NCBI GenBank assembly: GCA_035541995.1
Contig: DATKMG010000484.1
Coordinates: 1 to 15,259, forward strand
Direction of reading: 5' to 3'
Length of the DNA: 15,259 nt
Source: DATKMG01 sp035541995
GTDB lineage: Bacteria > Acidobacteriota > Terriglobia > Versatilivoradales > Versatilivoraceae
The notes under the pieces were generated by a model that was not told where the DNA came from, made no database searches, and saw nothing but the letters and a program-made list of their open reading frames with translations. Shown here one piece after another: positions 8,335 to 15,259 of the stretch. A program made the position numbers and the translations under genes. Each line of letters begins with the position of its first letter. The first letter of the stretch is position 1.

Positions 8335-8363
8335 TTGATTATCGGCAACTGAAATGCTACTTT
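8335..8363 (+). promoter_or_regulatory. Candidate promoter and Fnr/Crp-like operator before the Crp-family gene
   Basis: TTGAT-TATC-GGCAA at 8335-8348 matches the Fnr-type consensus TTGAT-N4-ATCAA at 8 of 10 defined positions, with perfect GTTG/CAAC arms. The same TTGATT can act as a -35 hexamer, followed 17 bases later by TACTTT (8358-8363) as a weak -10. Transcription would start near 8370, almost at the ATG (8374), giving a nearly leaderless message and explaining the missing ribosome binding site. A regulator bound here would cover the -35, suggesting self-repression. All of this is inferred from one site. Confidence 0.35.
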
Positions 8364-8373
8364 CACTCTGACT

Positions 8374-9057
8374 ATGGACAAAGAGCAATCTCTCAGCCGT
8401 GTTCCCCTGTTCATCGGCCTCCCCTCATCGGAAATGAAAGCACTGGGTGGTCGGGCTGTCCGAAAAAAGTTCAGTAAAGGCGAGATGCTTTTCACGGAGG
8501 GGGAGCCCGCTCATGGACTCTATATCGTAGAATCGGGTTCCATCAAGATCTTCAAGGTCGCAAGTTCGGGACGTGAACAAGTTCTACACGTCGAAGCAGC
8601 CGGTAACTCGGTTGCCGAAATCCCTCTTTTCGATGGTGGCCCCTACCCTGCTTCAGGGGCAGCTCTTGAGGATTCTACTCTGTTATTTATCGACAGAAAG
8701 AGCTTTGAGAGCCTTTGCCTCTCTCGCCCTCAAATAGCCCTTTCGGTCATTCGAGTGATTGGCGGCCGACTACGCAAGCTCACCCGTCTGCTTGAAGAAA
8801 TCTCTCTCAAGGATGTTGCCCATCGTCTTGCCTGGTGGCTTCTTGAAAAGGTCAAGGACACTCCCAGGGCTGATCCAGATTCGGTGGAATTTCAATTGGA
8901 GCTGTCCCACGAAGACATAGGGACGCGGATTGGCACTGTTCGCGAGGTGGTCACTCGGGCATTCAGTCGGCTGGAATCTGAAGGGTTGGTTCGGGTCTCC
9001 GGACGAACCTTGAAAATCCTCAGCATTAGAAAGCTGAAAACGCTTCTGGAAGAATGA
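8374..9057 (+). CDS. Crp/Fnr-family transcriptional regulator
   Basis: A 227-residue cytoplasmic DNA-binding regulator. Residues about 10-125 form a cyclic-nucleotide-binding-like beta roll (GEMLFTEGEPAHGLYIVESGSIKIF). A dimer helix follows, then a winged helix-turn-helix at about 170-220 with SHEDIGTRIGTVREVVTRAF. The recognition helix keeps R-E-x-x-x-R, as in Crp, which suggests TTGAT/TGTGA-like half-sites. The effector pocket keeps a Glu (VAEIPLFDGG), but the Arg-Ser pair that binds cAMP phosphate is replaced by PAS/GA. There is no N-terminal cysteine cluster, so neither classical cAMP binding nor an Fnr iron-sulfur cluster is expected. The effector is unknown. It lies 114 bases after the histidine kinase and may control the preceding operon or itself. 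The start has no clear ribosome binding site. Confidence 0.9.
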   Translation: MDKEQSLSRVPLFIGLPSSEMKALGGRAVRKKFSKGEMLFTEGEPAHGLYIVESGSIKIFKVASSGREQVLHVEAAGNSVAEIPLFDGGPYPASGAALEDSTLLFIDRKSFESLCLSRPQIALSVIRVIGGRLRKLTRLLEEISLKDVAHRLAWWLLEKVKDTPRADPDSVEFQLELSHEDIGTRIGTVREVVTRAFSRLESEGLVRVSGRTLKILSIRKLKTLLEE

Positions 9058-9119
9058 CCTTCCCCACTTCCAAACCGGCCCCGATTCGTAGGTCAGATAC
9101 AAATATGGCCATTTAGCGA

Positions 9120-9140
9120 GAGAATGCTCCCAGCATTTTC
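9120..9140 (+). terminator. Short hairpin after the Crp-family gene
   Basis: The DNA palindrome AATGCT-CCC-AGCATT extends in RNA to a nine-pair stem (one G-U) with a three-base loop. It lies 63 bases past the stop of the Crp-family gene. It has no following T-run, so it is not a textbook intrinsic terminator and could equally be an operator. Confidence 0.3.
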
Positions 9141-9250
9141 GATTGTTAACCCAGACGGTCAATGTTGGCCAGTCAAGGCGACAATATTCTGCTGGAAATC
9201 AATCATTTACATTAATCCCAGCCCAGCGGACCCTTTATTCTTTAACTGAG

Positions 9251-9278
9251 GGAACCTTTCTCTCACGCGTCGCGTATA
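9251..9278 (+). promoter_or_regulatory. Candidate ECF-sigma-type promoter of the adaptor gene
   Basis: GGAACC (9251-9256), a spacer of exactly 16 bases, then CGTATA (9273-9278). This is the pattern of many ECF (envelope-stress) sigma promoters: an AAC-containing -35 and a CGTA-type -10. The TATAAA inside the -10 region could also serve a housekeeping sigma, but no matching -35 is present. Transcription would start about 60 bases before ATG 9346. No ECF sigma gene lies in the window. Confidence 0.4.
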
Positions 9279-9292
9279 AAATCATGTAAAGG

Positions 9293-9317
9293 GGTCTGGA
9301 AGAGGATGTCTCAGACC
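9293..9317. repeat. Inverted repeat in the adaptor gene's leader
   Basis: GGTCTG (9293-9298) and CAGACC (9312-9317) form perfect six-base arms around 13 bases. It lies between the candidate promoter and the gene, so it could be a repressor site or a leader hairpin. The short arms make chance occurrence possible. Confidence 0.3.
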
Positions 9318-9345
9318 GAAGGTCACTGTTTTGACGGAGAGCGAG

Positions 9346-10557
9346 ATGACAAACATTCAGAAGAAGAACCGCAAGCGACGGCGAGTCATGTATCTTGGGA
9401 TTACCCTAGTAGCGCTAGTTGCGGCTATCCTTGGAGTAAACGCTGCCCTCAGACCGAATAACCAGATCGATCCATCCAAACTAGCAACTGTCGAACGCGG
9501 CAACATCGCCCGGTCGGTCGTGGCTACCGGTAAGATTGAGCCCAAGGCAAAAGTGGAAGTCAAATCGAAGGCGAGCGGGATCGTTAAACAGATCTTTGTC
9601 CACTATGGGGATACCGTCAAACAAGGCCAGGTACTAGTCGAACTGGATAAGGAAGAGCTGCAAGCCCAGGTGCGAGAAACCAGAGCCAATTTGCTGGCCG
9701 CTCAGTCTGCCCAAGAATCAGCCCAGGCCGCCTTTGAACGAAATCAAGTCGAAGCTGAAGGACCCGATCTTCCATTTGTGAAAGCCAGCTTGGTACGTGC
9801 CCAAAATCTGCTGAAAGAAGGTTTGATCTCCAAATCCTTGGTTGAGGATGCCGAAAAGGCCTATCAATTAGCGCTCAACAAACAGATGATCGCCTTGCGC
9901 AACCTTGGTGTTACTCGGGCCGAAGTTGCGAAAGCCAAGGCCCAGGTGGCGCAGGCTCAGGCATTGTTGGAACGGGGCGAGGAGAACCTGCGCTATTCCA
10001 CAATAGTCAGTCCGATGGACGGGCTTGTTCTTTCGCGAAACGTGGAAGTCGGCGATGCCGTCAGCTCCATACTGGTCCTCGGATCTCAGGCTACACTGAT
10101 CATGACCCTGGGAGATGTCAGCGATGTATATGTTTTAGGAAAAGTAGACGAAGCCGACATTGGCAAGGTCCATTTCGACCAACCGGCCAGAATCGTCGTC
10201 GAATCTTTTAAGGACAAGAGATTTGAAGGCAAAGTCACCAAGATTTCCCCCCTTGGAGTCGAGAAGGATAACGTCACGACCTTTGAGGTCAGGGTTTCCA
10301 TTCGAAACTTCAGTGGGGAACTTAAGGCCAACATGAGCGCCAACGCGGAGATTATCTTGGAAGAGAAGCAGAACGTGTTGCTGGTTCCGGAAAGCGCTGT
10401 TATCTACGACAAGAATCGGAACTGCTCCCTTGAAGTCCCGGACCCTCAAGCCGAGAAAGGGCGCCGAAAGGTGGCCGTAAAGCTCGGGATATCCAATGGG
10501 GTCAAAACGGAATTAGCCAGCGGCTTGAACGAAGGACAGAAGGTTATCCTGCAGTAG
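9346..10557 (+). CDS. Periplasmic adaptor subunit (membrane fusion protein), MacA/HlyD type
   Basis: Adaptors of this family bridge an inner-membrane pump to an outer-membrane channel of the TolC type. The 403-residue product starts with a basic cytoplasmic tip and a single membrane anchor (about 14-34). A lipoyl-like half domain (about 70-100, with SGIVKQIFVHYGDTVKQGQ) follows. Next are a long alanine/glutamine-rich coiled coil (about 105-215), the second lipoyl half (STIVSPMDGLVLSRNVEVGD), a beta-barrel and a membrane-proximal domain ending GLNEGQKVILQ. ATG 9346 was preferred over TTG 9331 because GGAG lies six bases upstream of the ATG. The usual MacB-like ABC permease does not follow: the next genes face the other way. 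The partner is therefore elsewhere or absent, and the substrate is unknown. Confidence 0.9.
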   Translation: MTNIQKKNRKRRRVMYLGITLVALVAAILGVNAALRPNNQIDPSKLATVERGNIARSVVATGKIEPKAKVEVKSKASGIVKQIFVHYGDTVKQGQVLVELDKEELQAQVRETRANLLAAQSAQESAQAAFERNQVEAEGPDLPFVKASLVRAQNLLKEGLISKSLVEDAEKAYQLALNKQMIALRNLGVTRAEVAKAKAQVAQAQALLERGEENLRYSTIVSPMDGLVLSRNVEVGDAVSSILVLGSQATLIMTLGDVSDVYVLGKVDEADIGKVHFDQPARIVVESFKDKRFEGKVTKISPLGVEKDNVTTFEVRVSIRNFSGELKANMSANAEIILEEKQNVLLVPESAVIYDKNRNCSLEVPDPQAEKGRRKVAVKLGISNGVKTELASGLNEGQKVILQ

Positions 10558-10598
10558 GCAGGTAAGAAGCTCTTCTGATCTATCGGCGGTTTGGCGGC

Positions 10599-10844
10599 TC
10601 AAGATCCGGACCCATCGCAGCTGTCTATTCGGTCCTCATCGCCAGTCCGTCCATATATTGTCGCAAGCTCTAACTTGAGTGCTGCCAGCGACAGATTAAT
10701 GTCACCCAGGAATGCCACCAGGGATCCGATCAGTGATCCCATGCAGCAAATGAACAGGATGGCCACAAAAATCCCCGCTTCCCATCGCAGGACGGCTGCC
10801 AGAAACAGCGTGATCACCAGAATGGCCACGAACAACAAGCTCAC
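10599..10844 (-). pseudogene. Short membrane ORF resembling the C-terminal half of a DUF2721 protein; possible remnant
   Basis: From a GTG at 10844, 81 residues contain two hydrophobic helices (VAILVITLFLAAVL and about IFVAILFICCMGSLIGSLVAF). These are followed by GDINLSLAALKLEL, which resembles the end of DUF2721 membrane proteins as I remember that family. The expected first helix and linker are missing. The frame is open upstream only to a stop at 10887-10889, inside the 3' end of the oxidoreductase gene. There is no convincing ribosome binding site. It could be a decayed remnant, or a small two-helix protein translated after the oxidoreductase (19-base gap). It converges on the adaptor gene. 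Confidence 0.4.
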
Positions 10845-10863
10845 AGTCGCTGCCGGGCTGAAA

Positions 10864-12108
10864 CTAAAGGGGGAGGATTTCCTCTCTTATCGGATCCAGC
10901 TGGATCCGGCGCTTCTCCACGTAGGCAATGTTCCCTAAATGGGAAGCAAGGGCTGAGCGGTGGCCAATCAGAACGTCCCCATTGGGCCTCTTTCGCGATT
11001 TCACACAATCCAGAAAGTTGCGGACGTGGTCGGCTGTGAGCTGATCCCGCTCGTCGTCCCCCTTTTCGGTAACGGGTGATCCATTCACCGGAGTAAATGT
11101 AAAGCTCTCCCGGGTGATCCCCAACTTTCCTTCAGTCCCTACAAATTCAATTCCAGCACCCTTGGTCCCCGGGGCGAGTGTTGCCTCAAAAGTAGCGGTC
11201 CATTCCGACGGGTATTCCAATAAGACGTGAATTGTGTCTGGAGCAGTCCGGCCGTCTTTGTACTGATAGACGCCACCGGCGGCAACAGCCGACTTCGGCA
11301 GGTCTTCGTTCATGAACCACTGAACGACGTCAATCCAGTGAGTGAACAGGTCCGTGATCTGTCCCCCTCCAAAATCCAAGTAAGCTCTCCAGTTCCAAAA
11401 TTGCTGGACGTCCCATTCCCTCCAGGGACGCTGGCCCTGGAATTTTTTCCAATCTAATCCGGCTGGTTTCTCCGTGAAGGGAGCACGCCGGAGATGATAA
11501 GTATTGCCGTGCCACCAGGTCCGGGCAATGGTGATCTTTCCCAACTTTTTCCTATCGAAATATTCGGACTTCGCCTTTTTATAATGAGATCCACTGCGTT
11601 GCTGCATTCCGACCTGGACGACCCGGTCATTGAGTCGCGCGGCCTTAATGATTTGTTCACCTTCGGCAATTGCGTAGGTGAGCGGCTTTTCAACATAGAC
11701 GTCCTTACCTGCCTGACAAGCGTCAATGGCAATTGGCGCGTGCCAGTGATCTGGAGTTGCGATAAGGACTGCATCAATCTCTTTCAAATCCAACAGTGCG
11801 CGATGTTCGAGGAATTCTTTGGCCTTGTTTCCAACCTGCTTCTGGGCCTGTTGCAGGTTGACATCATAGATATCGCAAAGGGCGCTGACCTCCACCTCCG
11901 GGTTCTTCTGGAAATGGGCCAGGACACTTTGTCCCCGAACACCAGTCCCAATGACACCCAAACGAATCCGATCATTGGCACCTAGAACCCTGTTCCATGA
12001 TCCTGTGGCCGCAAGACCAACTCCAATACCCAGAGCAGTGGGCGCAGAACAGGTGAGGAACTCTCTTCGAGTGTGCTTCTTGGACAATTCAGTCTTATTG
12101 GTTTTCAT
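10864..12108 (-). CDS. Tat-exported Gfo/Idh/MocA-family oxidoreductase
   Basis: A probable NAD(P)-dependent sugar or polyol dehydrogenase/oxidoreductase, 414 residues. The N-terminus carries a twin-arginine signal (HTRREFL, then a mild hydrophobic stretch, then VLGAND), so it should be exported folded with its cofactor. The Rossmann motif GVIGTGVRG lies at about 50-58. The conserved EKPL motif gives Lys141, the usual catalytic lysine. A later block, GGGQITDLFTHWIDVVQWF (about 246-264), matches the family's substrate-binding Gly/Asp/His motif. The start at 12108 has AGGAG four bases upstream. A longer open frame to 12279 runs into nadB and is rejected. It begins 28 bases after nadB and is probably in one transcript with it. 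The true substrate is not predictable. Confidence 0.9.
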   Translation of the reverse strand: MKTNKTELSKKHTRREFLTCSAPTALGIGVGLAATGSWNRVLGANDRIRLGVIGTGVRGQSVLAHFQKNPEVEVSALCDIYDVNLQQAQKQVGNKAKEFLEHRALLDLKEIDAVLIATPDHWHAPIAIDACQAGKDVYVEKPLTYAIAEGEQIIKAARLNDRVVQVGMQQRSGSHYKKAKSEYFDRKKLGKITIARTWWHGNTYHLRRAPFTEKPAGLDWKKFQGQRPWREWDVQQFWNWRAYLDFGGGQITDLFTHWIDVVQWFMNEDLPKSAVAAGGVYQYKDGRTAPDTIHVLLEYPSEWTATFEATLAPGTKGAGIEFVGTEGKLGITRESFTFTPVNGSPVTEKGDDERDQLTADHVRNFLDCVKSRKRPNGDVLIGHRSALASHLGNIAYVEKRRIQLDPIREEILPL

Positions 12109-12136
12109 TATTCTCCTCTGATTCGAAGGTGCCAAA

Positions 12137-13777
12137 CTAAGATTCCTGTTGCTGGTTGAATGCTGAGGGAGATTTATTAAGGTTGACGAATTCCACGTGG
12201 TTTGATTTTGAAAGAACTGAGTGCCTGTTGAACTTGGCATCATTCCGGCAGGGGAAGTCACTGCGGTAATGAGCCCCACGACTTTCTTCTCTGGCCATGG
12301 CGGAAATCAAGATCATCTCCCCCACAGCGGCGAGATTGGCAAATTCACATTCTGCGCGATTCCCTGGCGAGGGCCGACAGTGCGACCTCAAATGCATGAG
12401 ATGACGCAACCCCTCTTTCAGAGCCCTTCCTTCCCTCAGGATTCCCACCCTCTCCCACATGAGCTGTTGAGCGGCCAGCTTGTTCTCTTGCAATCGGTGC
12501 ATTTCAGGTAGAGAGGGTTCCACGAGCTGCAGGGCTGGCTGAACAACTTTCGGCAAGGGGGGCAAGGCCTCAGACAGAACCGCCAACCCGGCGCGGGCTC
12601 CAAAGACCAGACCTTCCAGCAGGGAGTTGCTAGCCAGACGGTTGGCCCCGTGGACTCCGGTGCACGCCACTTCGCCAGCTGCATACAGATTGGGAAGGGG
12701 CGTCCGGCCGTGAAGATCGGTCTTCACCCCCCCCATCAAGTAATGAGCAGCAGGATGGACTGGGATCATATCGACTGTCATATCGATGTTATAGTTCAGG
12801 CAGGTGCTATAGACCAAGGGGAATCGCTTCTTTACGAATTCGGCGTTCAAATGCGTGAGATCCAGATAGGCGAAATTACTGTGAGTCCTCTTCATCTCAG
12901 CCACAATGGCTCGTGACACTACGTCTCGTGGCGCCAGCTCTCCCGCGTCGTGGTAGTGCTGCATGAAGCGGGCACAATCAATATTCCTCAAGTAGCCCCC
13001 TTCTCCGCGGATGGCTTCAGTCAAGAGAAACCGGGGTGCACCTTGAAGAAAAAGGGCGGTGGGGTGAAATTGAACGAACTCCATGTCTGAGAGCAAGCTT
13101 CCAGCCCGGTGCGCCATGGCAATTCCATCACCAGTCGCCAGATCCGGATTGGTCGTCTCCGAGTAAACCTGTCCGGCTCCTCCCGTGGCCAGCAGGGTGC
13201 TTCGAGCCAGGACCGTCTTGACCTCCGGCTTTCCATCTTCTAAAACGTGCGCCCCCCAAACTTTGCCCTCTTCCACCACCAGGTTCAGACAGAAGCTATG
13301 AGGCCGAAATAGAATTCGGGGATTGGAGTATGCCTTCTTGAAAAGGACCCGCAATATTTCGCGGCCTGTAGAGTCTCCTCTGGCATGGAGAACACGAGAA
13401 CGACTGTGGGCGGCTTCTCTGGTAAAACTCAATCGACTCCCCTGCTTGTCGAAGGTTGTGCCCCATTCGATCAACTCCTGAATATAGTGGATTCCCTCTT
13501 CCACCAGAACTTTCACCGCCTCAGGAGAGCACAATCCATCGCCGGCCCGAATCGTGTCTTCATAGTGCAAACTTACCTCATCTTCATCGCTAAGGGCGAC
13601 CGCAATTCCGCCTTGAGCATAGCCCGTGTTGGACTCGTCCGGGAGATCTTTGGTTAACAATACGACCTCCCCGGCCTTTCCGAGCTCAACTGCAGCCCTG
13701 AGCCCAGCAACACCACTCCCAATGATCAGGAAGTCGGTTTTGATGATATCGCCGGTTGTGCTCATAGTTAAAGTCAT
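12137..13777 (-). CDS. nadB: L-aspartate oxidase
   Basis: NadB oxidises L-aspartate to iminoaspartate with FAD, the first step of de novo NAD synthesis (partner NadA is not in the window). At 546 residues it is of normal length. The FAD-binding IIGSGVAGLRAA motif is at the N-terminus, followed by SNTGYAQGGIAVAL. HARGDSTGRE lies at about 130-139 and HPAAHYLMGGVKTD at about 339-352. The flavin-site GEVACTGVHGANRLASNSLLE block follows, all typical of NadB rather than succinate dehydrogenase. The start at 13777 has a short AAGGG four bases before it. A second ATG at 13765 has no such site. The last about 40 residues are poorly conserved in general. The oxidoreductase gene follows closely. Confidence 0.96.
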   Translation of the reverse strand: MTLTMSTTGDIIKTDFLIIGSGVAGLRAAVELGKAGEVVLLTKDLPDESNTGYAQGGIAVALSDEDEVSLHYEDTIRAGDGLCSPEAVKVLVEEGIHYIQELIEWGTTFDKQGSRLSFTREAAHSRSRVLHARGDSTGREILRVLFKKAYSNPRILFRPHSFCLNLVVEEGKVWGAHVLEDGKPEVKTVLARSTLLATGGAGQVYSETTNPDLATGDGIAMAHRAGSLLSDMEFVQFHPTALFLQGAPRFLLTEAIRGEGGYLRNIDCARFMQHYHDAGELAPRDVVSRAIVAEMKRTHSNFAYLDLTHLNAEFVKKRFPLVYSTCLNYNIDMTVDMIPVHPAAHYLMGGVKTDLHGRTPLPNLYAAGEVACTGVHGANRLASNSLLEGLVFGARAGLAVLSEALPPLPKVVQPALQLVEPSLPEMHRLQENKLAAQQLMWERVGILREGRALKEGLRHLMHLRSHCRPSPGNRAECEFANLAAVGEMILISAMAREESRGAHYRSDFPCRNDAKFNRHSVLSKSNHVEFVNLNKSPSAFNQQQES

Positions 13778-14119
13778 CAGCCCTTGGGGAAAGTATTACC
13801 CCTGCGGCAAGCTGCGATAGAGAATCCGCTGAATGAAGCGGTCAAACATCTCAACGCGAAGCTAGTTTAACTCTCTTGAGAATGGAAGATCAATCGCGAA
13901 GTACCAGCGTACGGTTGAACCAGGATGCAATTCAAGGTGGGACAAGACTAACTTATTTACTCACGGTTCCGTCACCATGGAGGCCAAAGATCTAGGTGTT
14001 TTCGGAGGCGTACTGTGCCTGTTAAACCAGCCCGAAGAGAGTGGAGTTGGAGTTATGGTATAGTTAAGCTCCTATAGATTCAGTACCGATCTCAGCTGGT
14101 CAATCGAAAAAATTTGTGT
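13778..14119. other. Divergent intergenic region between nadB and aroB
   Basis: 342 bases without a convincing gene. It must hold promoters for nadB (leftward) and aroB (rightward). A rightward extended -10 is seen near aroB (14056-14064). For nadB the best minus-strand candidate pairs TTGACC with a weak TCTATC at 18-base spacing, which is too poor to call. A 28-codon frame from ATG 13977 to the TAG at 14061 has no ribosome binding site and is not called. No riboswitch, tRNA or repeat was recognised. Confidence 0.5.
14056..14064 (+). promoter_or_regulatory. Candidate extended -10 promoter of aroB
   Basis: TGG-TATAGT is an extended -10 (TGN plus 5 of 6 matches to TATAAT). It would start transcription near 14071, about 49 bases before the aroB ATG. 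No -35 is visible, as is allowed for extended -10 promoters. Confidence 0.4.
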
Positions 14120-15226
14120 ATGAAAACTGTTAGAGTCTCTCTCGCGGAACGAGGTTATCCAATCATCATCGGGAACGGTGTCCTGGCCCGGGCTGGGGAG
14201 CTTCTTTCAGGCATTGCTGCCCATCCCCTAATCGTCGTCGTTACCAACTCCAAGGTGATGAATCTGCACGGCCAGACTCTGCTTGAGCCGCTTCGGACAG
14301 CGGCTTTTTCAGTGAAGATAATCAAGGTTCCCGACGGAGAGCAGTATAAAACCCTGGCCATTGTGGATTTCATCTATCAACAACTGGCTCGCCTCAGGGC
14401 TGATCGAAAGACTTTGCTGGTGGCGTTCGGCGGAGGCGTAATTGGGGACATGGCAGGGTTTGCCGCTGCAACTTATCTGCGAGGGATCCCTTTCGTGCAG
14501 GTCCCCACGACGTTCCTGGGACAAATCGACAGTGCCATTGGCGGCAAGACTGGCGTGAACCTCAGTGCCGGCAAGAATCTGGTTGGTGCTTTTTATCAAC
14601 CGCGAACGGTGCTGATCGATCCTTTGGTGTTGTTGACTCTGCCGCGTCGAGAGTTCCTCTCTGGTCTCTACGAAGCATTGAAGTACGGGATAATCAAGAA
14701 TCCTCAGTTGTTTCAGATAATCGCTCGAAAACAACAAAAGCTCCCCGAGAAAGACCCCAAAAGCCTGGAACGAATCATCACGGAATGTGTGGCAATCAAG
14801 GCTGAGATTGTTTCCCGAGATGAGCGGGAGAGTGGGCTCCGAATGGTCTTGAACTTTGGGCATACCCTTGGGCATGCATTGGAAGCGGCCACCAATTACA
14901 GCCGGTTTACCCACGGGGAAGCAGTCGGGCACGGAATGATTATGGCGACTCTGCTCGCAACCAAGCTCAACAAGATCAACCCGAGGGAAGCGCAGTCCAT
15001 TCAGGAGGTTCTAGCCGGGGTTTGCCGGATGCCCAAAGTCCAGGACTTGGATTGCGGCCACCTGATGAACCATATGCTCTCCGACAAGAAGATCGATAAT
15101 CGGAAAGTCCGCTTCGTTATTCCGCGAAGAATTGGTCGCGTGGAAATTGTCCAAGACACGCCTGTCGACGTTGTCAGAGAGATTGTCTCTGGCTACTTGC
15201 AGTCCGGTCCCGGCGTTTTCTCCTAA
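14120..15226 (+). CDS. aroB: 3-Dehydroquinate synthase
   Basis: AroB converts DAHP to 3-dehydroquinate, the second step of the shikimate pathway to aromatic amino acids. It needs NAD and a divalent metal. The 368-residue product shows the NAD-binding GGGVIGDMAGF (about 104-114), then QVPTTFLGQIDSAIGGKTGVN. The metal ligands fall at Glu185 (YEALKYG), His248 (FGHTLGHALE) and His265 (HGEAVGHGM), close to E. coli numbering 184/247/264. The C-terminal DKKIDNRKVRFVIP block is typical. ATG 14120 was chosen because the product begins there in the normal family way. A TTG six bases earlier adds nothing. There is no strong ribosome binding site (A-rich stretch instead). It is divergent from nadB and complete within the window. 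Confidence 0.97.
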   Translation: MKTVRVSLAERGYPIIIGNGVLARAGELLSGIAAHPLIVVVTNSKVMNLHGQTLLEPLRTAAFSVKIIKVPDGEQYKTLAIVDFIYQQLARLRADRKTLLVAFGGGVIGDMAGFAAATYLRGIPFVQVPTTFLGQIDSAIGGKTGVNLSAGKNLVGAFYQPRTVLIDPLVLLTLPRREFLSGLYEALKYGIIKNPQLFQIIARKQQKLPEKDPKSLERIITECVAIKAEIVSRDERESGLRMVLNFGHTLGHALEAATNYSRFTHGEAVGHGMIMATLLATKLNKINPREAQSIQEVLAGVCRMPKVQDLDCGHLMNHMLSDKKIDNRKVRFVIPRRIGRVEIVQDTPVDVVREIVSGYLQSGPGVFS

Positions 15227-15259
15227 TGTTAAGCCCCAAGTCTACACTCATCCGGGAAA

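Noticed and set aside
10565..10576. AGAAG-CT-CTTCT palindrome after the adaptor gene as terminator
   Set aside because: The stem is short, the loop is only two bases and there is no T-run.
10721..10740. GGGATC/GATCCC inverted repeat
   Set aside because: It falls inside the DUF2721-like coding frame and is a short six-base repeat with no context.
12109..12279. 57-residue N-terminal extension of the oxidoreductase
   Set aside because: It overlaps the nadB 3' end and is followed by a start with a strong AGGAG and a proper Tat signal, so the shorter protein is right.
13977..14063. 28-codon frame before aroB that could be a leader peptide
   Set aside because: No ribosome binding site, no run of aromatic or other regulatory codons, and no attenuator hairpin follows.

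Overview
The window is chromosomal DNA from a diderm (Gram-negative) bacterium. A predicted outer-membrane barrel, a periplasmic adaptor protein and a Tat-exported oxidoreductase all imply two membranes. Several gene types here (a Tat-signal Gfo/Idh/MocA oxidoreductase, a MacA-like adaptor, a plastocyanin-like exported protein beside a barrel) are common in Acidobacteriota and neighbouring phyla. That lineage guess is an inference from gene content and is not proven. No rRNA, tRNA, CRISPR array, transposase or phage gene was recognised.

Positions 1-4054 (minus strand) form a tightly packed housekeeping operon in the order prfB - recG - rsmD - coaD (coaD is cut by the window edge). prfB (peptide chain release factor 2) can only be read in full through a programmed +1 frameshift at CTT-TGA-C. 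Its real start is at 4054, so a simple open reading frame would miss the first 23 residues. rsmD and coaD overlap by ATGA.

Positions 4240-9057 (plus strand) are the accessory-looking part. A porin-like barrel protein overlaps an exported cupredoxin-like protein by ATGA. Seven bases later comes a membrane histidine kinase of the LytS/YehU type with no response regulator beside it. After a 114-base gap there is a Crp/Fnr-family regulator with an Fnr/Crp-like half-palindrome in front of it. Together they look like an envelope or redox/metal sensing module with unknown signal. This is the best candidate for something undescribed, though each protein belongs to a known broad family.

Positions 9251-10557 (plus strand) hold a MacA/HlyD-type adaptor preceded by an ECF-sigma-like promoter, without the usual ABC transporter partner next to it. 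Converging on it from the right (minus strand) are nadB (L-aspartate oxidase, NAD synthesis), a Tat-exported Gfo/Idh/MocA oxidoreductase and a short membrane ORF resembling the C-terminal half of a DUF2721 protein. A 342-base divergent intergenic region separates nadB from aroB (3-dehydroquinate synthase, shikimate pathway), which runs to near the right edge.
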